From NCBI RefSeq assembly GCF_000306115.2, contig NZ_AKWX02000007.1, forward strand, positions 124,001 to 188,000: a DNA stretch of 64,000 nucleotides, written 5' to 3'. Shown one piece after another: positions 60,322 to 64,000 of the stretch (the first letter of the stretch is position 1; every line of letters starts with the position of its first letter). Made by a program: the position numbers and the translations under genes. The DNA is from Leptospira wolffii serovar Khorat str. Khorat-H2 (GTDB lineage: Bacteria > Spirochaetota > Leptospiria > Leptospirales > Leptospiraceae). A model generated the notes under the pieces. That model saw nothing but the letters and a program-made list of their open reading frames with translations, did no database searches and was not told the origin of the DNA.

Positions 60322-60807
60322 TCAGTCCGGCTTGCAATCCACTTCGAATCGAGTGAGTGTGTGGCCTCCAATGAGAATGCAATTGCTGGATACGGATGCG
60401 GTATATCTCAGGTTCGTATTAACGGTGCGGGTAAGTGTACAAGAGGGAGGATCTGCGGGAAGATGGGAGGCAGACATGAACAAATCCAGATCTCCGTTTT
60501 CCGGAAATAGATAAGGAGAAGTGCTGGGAACGGTCCCGATCTTAAGATAGTAGCCTCCGGCAAAAATATCCGTGGGCAGATTGATCCGTATTCCTTTGCC
60601 CGAAGAGTTATCCGCATCGCAAGAAACCACAGGTATATTGTCCCGATTGAACCCGTCGAAGGAGAGATTCGCCAGATTGGTTCCCGATGGGCCTAGGTCG
60701 GCTACTACGGTCTCGAAGAGTAGAGAGCTCATATCTTTTTCCGGACCTCTTGAACATGCGTTCAGAATAAGTAATGCAATCGTAATCGAGTAGGCGGTGG
60801 ATTTCAT
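60322..60807 (-). CDS. Small lipoprotein of unknown function
   Basis: 161 residues. The lipobox is LNAC (Cys18) followed by S-R-G. The mature part has several Cys (VVSCDADN, PSCTLTR, SSNCILI, EVDCKPD), probably in disulfides, and a beta-rich composition. No domain is recognised. It is separated by 302 bp from the next minus-strand gene and stands alone. Confidence 0.75.
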   Translation of the reverse strand: MKSTAYSITIALLILNACSRGPEKDMSSLLFETVVADLGPSGTNLANLSFDGFNRDNIPVVSCDADNSSGKGIRINLPTDIFAGGYYLKIGTVPSTSPYLFPENGDLDLFMSASHLPADPPSCTLTRTVNTNLRYTASVSSNCILIGGHTLTRFEVDCKPD

Positions 60808-61145
60808 CCCTATATTAACAAATTAGGATTTTCGAATTGCTTTCTTTTTCGGCTAAAAATAAGAAAAGCCGACTCGATCCGAGCGATGAATGATTGAGAT
60901 TCCTCAATCTACTTGAGCCTCGGTATTATCGGATTTCGGAATTCCGACGTTTAGGAGCAGGGGAGTTTCAGGATTTCTTTCTCCGTATTTTGGATAACGT
61001 AAGGCGGAGTTTTCGAGCGAAAGGAGCCGAGAGGAGTGAAAGAATGTCCCGACTGGAACGCGGGATCCTCGTTGAATTTTGAAAAAGCCTCCGGAATGGA
61101 GCGAATTCGGATTGCCTGGAAAAGCGGGGACGGAGTCTATACAGA
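60808..61145. other. Intergenic region before the MFS gene
   Basis: 338 bp. A hairpin TCGGCT (60849-60854) / AGCCGA (60867-60872) is present. An open frame of 62 codons at 60894-61082 is Arg-rich (RRSFRAKGAERSERMSRLER) and is probably not a gene. A possible ribosome binding site GGACGGAG lies just before the MFS GTG. Confidence 0.4.
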
Positions 61146-62324
61146 GTGATTTTATTCTATTATATCTCCTCCATTTTGGGGCTTTTGGCCGGGAATATGT
61201 TCAATTATACGGCTATTATCCTCGCCCAAAGCATTTCACCTTCTGATACTTTTTCCGGTTGGGTATTCTTTTGCGTTTGCGCGCCCCTGCTTTTCTTGAG
61301 TTTTACTGCCGGAAGATTTTTGGATAAATATTCCCGAAAATGGGTATTGGCGGGGGCCCAATTGTCCATGGCTTTCGGATCCGGGTTCGCCGCATTGGGG
61401 CTGGAGTTCGGATGGATCGGTCCCGAATCTCCCTATCCGCTTCTAGTTTCATCCGTGCTTTCCGGCATAGGTCTTACTTTCGTGATGCCTGGTAGATTTG
61501 CGATACTCGGAGATTTGGTGGACCATTCTAAAATAGGAAAGCATAGCGTTTGGTTGAACACTCTTGTACTCTTCGGTTACGGATTGGCGCCCCTCGTCGC
61601 AGGATTCTTGCGCCATTCTTTTCCTTTTCCCGTGGTTTTTTTAGGAATCGGTTCCGCCTATCTAACGAGCGTATTTCTTTTACTTTTACTTCCGATTTCG
61701 AGCGGAGACAGAAAAACTTCTTCTAGGATCGGACTAAAGGAGACCTGGGAGTATTTGGAGAGATCGGAATTGGTGAAACAGTTCCTACTCATGATGGGAA
61801 CCGTAGTCTTGTTAGTCGGTCCGGTTCAGGTACTTCTTCCTAAATATGCGAAAGAAATTCTAGGTTTGGGAGAAGCGGAAAGGGGGGCAATCCTGACTTC
61901 CTTGGGGATCGGCTTGGTTCTTGGGGGAATGTTGACTTCTTTCCTTCATAGTTTCCGCAGAAAAGGGCATATTCTTTTCGGTGCGGCCCTCGTAAGCAGC
62001 CTACTTTTTTCTCTTCTTCCGTTTCTTTCCGACAGCCTTCCTTTTACGGCGGCGCTTCTTTTTGTATTCGGTTTCTTAACGGGAGTGATCATCACTCTTA
62101 TCCCGGTGGGAATCCAACAACATACGGAAAATCATATACGAGGCAGAATTCTCTCCATGTACAGTCTCGTGTTTTTGATCGTCCCGGCAGTTACCGGAAT
62201 TCTATCCGGCTTCTTCTCGGACCGGATCGGAATTCCTTCTACTTTCGTGTGGGCGGGTTTTCTGGAAATGGGGGCCTTGATCTATATGAGCTGGAGAATG
62301 GACCAGATACGGGAAAGATACTGA
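61146..62324 (+). CDS. MFS transporter
   Basis: 392 residues starting with GTG at 61146, with about eleven or twelve TM helices. Motif A appears as GRFLDKYSRKWVLAG and a late GRILSMYSLVFLIVPAVTG. It resembles the MFS_3 (enterobactin exporter-like) group. Substrate unknown. No other gene is in its transcription unit; 432 bp of mostly non-coding DNA follow. Confidence 0.88.
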   Translation: MILFYYISSILGLLAGNMFNYTAIILAQSISPSDTFSGWVFFCVCAPLLFLSFTAGRFLDKYSRKWVLAGAQLSMAFGSGFAALGLEFGWIGPESPYPLLVSSVLSGIGLTFVMPGRFAILGDLVDHSKIGKHSVWLNTLVLFGYGLAPLVAGFLRHSFPFPVVFLGIGSAYLTSVFLLLLLPISSGDRKTSSRIGLKETWEYLERSELVKQFLLMMGTVVLLVGPVQVLLPKYAKEILGLGEAERGAILTSLGIGLVLGGMLTSFLHSFRRKGHILFGAALVSSLLFSLLPFLSDSLPFTAALLFVFGFLTGVIITLIPVGIQQHTENHIRGRILSMYSLVFLIVPAVTGILSGFFSDRIGIPSTFVWAGFLEMGALIYMSWRMDQIRERY

Positions 62325-62756
62325 TCGTATCAGAATGTATCCGGACGGAAGACAAGAATTTCGAAGGATCAAATCGATTCTTCGCTCGGATATCTCATAG
62401 TGGAGGGAAAATACTAAGCCCAAATCTATCGGTCTTGTAGGAACTCTTGTGCGGAAACAAACGGGCCCCCGCCCGAGTTAGGGTGGAGGAGGCGGGTTTT
62501 GTGGGAGAAGCCTGGGATGTTCTATACCAGAAAAGTTGGATAGATGCAACATGGATCTCGTTTTGACGTGGAATTATGGTTCCAAATAGTCAATATCTCT
62601 TTCTTTACAGGGTTACCCGCCTTTTTGAATACCTGAGTGCAGGATTGCAAATAGATCTTACTTTTGATTGCCCGGTCCTTGGTCCGCCATTTGGAAGAAG
62701 GAAATGTCCGCGAGAAAGTGTTGCCAAATCGCCCTAGGATCAGGAATTTACATATT
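62325..62756. other. Intergenic region with second repeat copy
   Basis: 432 bp between the MFS gene and dapA. It holds a copy of the GC-rich repeat (62459-62536) and a TGTAGGAACT motif at 62436-62445 that also follows the first repeat copy (30530 region). Nothing else is recognised. Confidence 0.45.
62459..62536. repeat. Dispersed intergenic repeat, copy 2
   Basis: The first 38 nt (62459-62496) are identical to 30416-30453; the CAGAAAAGT block at 62528-62536 also matches copy 1 at nearly the same spacing. It lies between an MFS gene and dapA. Confidence 0.75.
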
Positions 62757-63641
62757 ATGTTTCGAGGCGTATTTACTGCCATCATCACCCCCTTTAAAAA
62801 CGGAAAAATCGATTACGATGCGTATTTTTCCCTTCTGGACAAACAGATCCAGGCGGGGGTCAGCGGGGTGGTTCCTGCGGGAACCACGGGAGAATCTCCT
62901 ACTCTTTCTCATGAAGAACACGCGGAGCTGATCCGCGAAACCGTAAAGCATGTCAAGAAGCGCATTCTAGTCGTAGCGGGAACCGGATCCAATTCTACTC
63001 GGGAAGCGGTGGAACTCACACAGGCGGCCTGCAAGGACGGAGTGGACGGGATCCTTCAGGTCAACCCTTACTATAATAAGCCCACGCAAGAAGGACTTTT
63101 CCAACACTTCAAAGAAGTGGCGGACCATTCTTCCGTTCCTGTCATGCTCTATAATATTCCGGGCAGAACTTCCGTGAATCTTTTGCCGGAGACGGTGCTT
63201 CGCCTTTCCGAGCATCCTAAGATTCGTTCTATGAAAGAAGCCACGGGAGATCTGGGCCAGATGTCCAAATTGATTTCCTTGGTGGACGACAAGTTTACCG
63301 TACTTTCCGGAGACGATAATTTGACTCTTCCTCTTCTTGCATTAGGCGGGGCGGGCGTGGTTTCCGTTATCTCCAATATCTTTCCGGGGAGTTTGGTCAA
63401 ACTCGTAAACTCTTTCCAAAACGGGGATTTGAAAACGGCCCAAAAGATCCATTACGATTTCATTGACTTCTTCTCTCTAGCATTCTTGGAGACCAACCCG
63501 ATTCCTATCAAGGCGGTCATGCATTGGAACGGTTATTGTTCCGGGGAGATCCGACTTCCTATGACCGTTTTGAGTTCCGGGCCGGGCGCGGATAAACTGA
63601 AAAAGACGGTTTCGGATCTATTAGCGAAAGGTTATAATTAA
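62757..63641 (+). CDS. dapA: 4-hydroxy-tetrahydrodipicolinate synthase
   Basis: 294 residues from the ATG at 62757, the usual length; 31 upstream codons in frame lack similarity. It condenses pyruvate with aspartate semialdehyde in the diaminopimelate/lysine pathway. Motifs: [47 protein letters not shown] (catalytic Tyr) and SMKEATGD (Schiff-base Lys). dapB starts 10 nt after its stop, giving a dapAB operon. Confidence 0.97.
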   Translation: MFRGVFTAIITPFKNGKIDYDAYFSLLDKQIQAGVSGVVPAGTTGESPTLSHEEHAELIRETVKHVKKRILVVAGTGSNSTREAVELTQAACKDGVDGILQVNPYYNKPTQEGLFQHFKEVADHSSVPVMLYNIPGRTSVNLLPETVLRLSEHPKIRSMKEATGDLGQMSKLISLVDDKFTVLSGDDNLTLPLLALGGAGVVSVISNIFPGSLVKLVNSFQNGDLKTAQKIHYDFIDFFSLAFLETNPIPIKAVMHWNGYCSGEIRLPMTVLSSGPGADKLKKTVSDLLAKGYN

Positions 63642-63651
63642 GGAAATCGTT

Positions 63652-64000
63652 TTGGCAAATAAGAATCGAGTCTCAGTCGTAGGAGCCTCCGGAAGAATGG
63701 GGAAGGCGATCATACAAGTGCTTTCCCAATCCAAACTCTCGGAGCTTTCCGCAAGCGTAGTCGGCAAAGGCTCGGTTTATCTGGGAATGGACTCCGGACT
63801 CCATTCCGGACTAAAGCAAAACGGAATTCTTTTCACGGAAGATCTTGCCAAAGCGGTTTCGGAATCGGATACAGTGATCGATTTCTCCATTCGGGAAGTT
63901 CTTTCCGACGTATTGGACGTATGCGTAAAAGCCGGAAAACCTTTGGTCGTAGGTACTACAGGCTTAATCGAAGAGCACAAGGCTCTCTTGAAGCAGGCGT
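63652..64000 (+). CDS. dapB: 4-hydroxy-tetrahydrodipicolinate reductase (3' truncated)
   Basis: The gene starts with TTG at 63652 after TAAGGAAATCG and runs off the right edge; 116 residues are visible. The N-terminal NAD(P) motif VSVVGASGRMGKAI, then TVIDFSIREVL and VVGTTGL are the DapB signature. It reduces the product of DapA. The missing C-terminal half would carry the EIIE.HH.K.D motif. Confidence 0.93.
   Translation, partial: MANKNRVSVVGASGRMGKAIIQVLSQSKLSELSASVVGKGSVYLGMDSGLHSGLKQNGILFTEDLAKAVSESDTVIDFSIREVLSDVLDVCVKAGKPLVVGTTGLIEEHKALLKQA

Noticed and set aside
60894..61082. 62-codon ORF, Arg-rich
   Set aside because: TTG start, no ribosome binding site, biased composition and no similarity that I recognise; more likely intergenic sequence.

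Overview
The window looks like chromosomal DNA of a spirochaete of the genus Leptospira. The reasons are a G+C content judged by eye in the mid-to-high 40s, many short exported lipoproteins with relaxed spirochaete-type lipoboxes, a large share of unrecognisable genes, frequent TTG/GTG starts, and family members typical of the genus (an opgGH locus, a bactofilin, a membrane protein with a SpoIIE-type phosphatase domain and TPRs, DUF1304). The genus is an inference from protein character; no species call is made. No rRNA, tRNA, CRISPR array, transposase or prophage was found. Most of the window is ordinary, densely packed chromosome.

Layout. 0-8 kb: a lipoprotein cut by the left edge, two unknown proteins, a membrane chemoreceptor, an MdtD-like exporter and a small lipoprotein. 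8-17 kb: gltB (large glutamate synthase subunit, no gltD beside it), then opgG - small membrane-anchored ORF - opgH for osmoregulated periplasmic glucans, with overlapping reading frames. 17-24 kb: a MarR-GNAT fusion regulator with a palindromic operator, facing a minus-strand run (lipoprotein, RlmI-like methyltransferase, second methyltransferase, TrmH-family methyltransferase, GT-B glycosyltransferase, cfa). 24-33 kb: gltA, a lytic transglycosylase, two unknown soluble proteins, a GNAT enzyme, a bactofilin, pdxA and a small membrane protein.

33.5-45.4 kb is the most distinctive part. It holds an FAD dehydrogenase plus TPP-enzyme pair, nnrS, a CRP/FNR-family regulator, and a nitrous-oxide-reductase operon: cytochrome c - nosZ - NosB-like membrane protein - nosL - nosD - nosF - nosY. 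Two perfect TTGAT-N4-ATCAA boxes and one with a single mismatch lie before the three transcription units. The regulator carries the E-x-x-S-R recognition helix expected to read such boxes but lacks a cysteine cluster for an oxygen-sensing Fe-S centre. The region reads as one low-oxygen or nitrogen-oxide regulon whose respiratory product is an N2O reductase. No nitrite or nitric oxide reductase is in the window.

45.5-55 kb: an ArsR-rhodanese regulator with a perfect 12-2-12 operator, a methyltransferase, a sterol-desaturase-family enzyme next to a membrane AraC regulator, DUF1304, an isochorismatase-fold protein without its nucleophilic cysteine, a 7TM/SpoIIE/TPR phosphatase and a HEAT-repeat lipoprotein. 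55-61 kb: a block of exported proteins (an SGNH esterase, three small lipoproteins and a large unknown exported protein). 61-64 kb: an MFS transporter, then dapA and dapB (cut by the right edge) for lysine and diaminopimelate synthesis. A 38-nt identical intergenic repeat occurs at about 30.4 and 62.5 kb.
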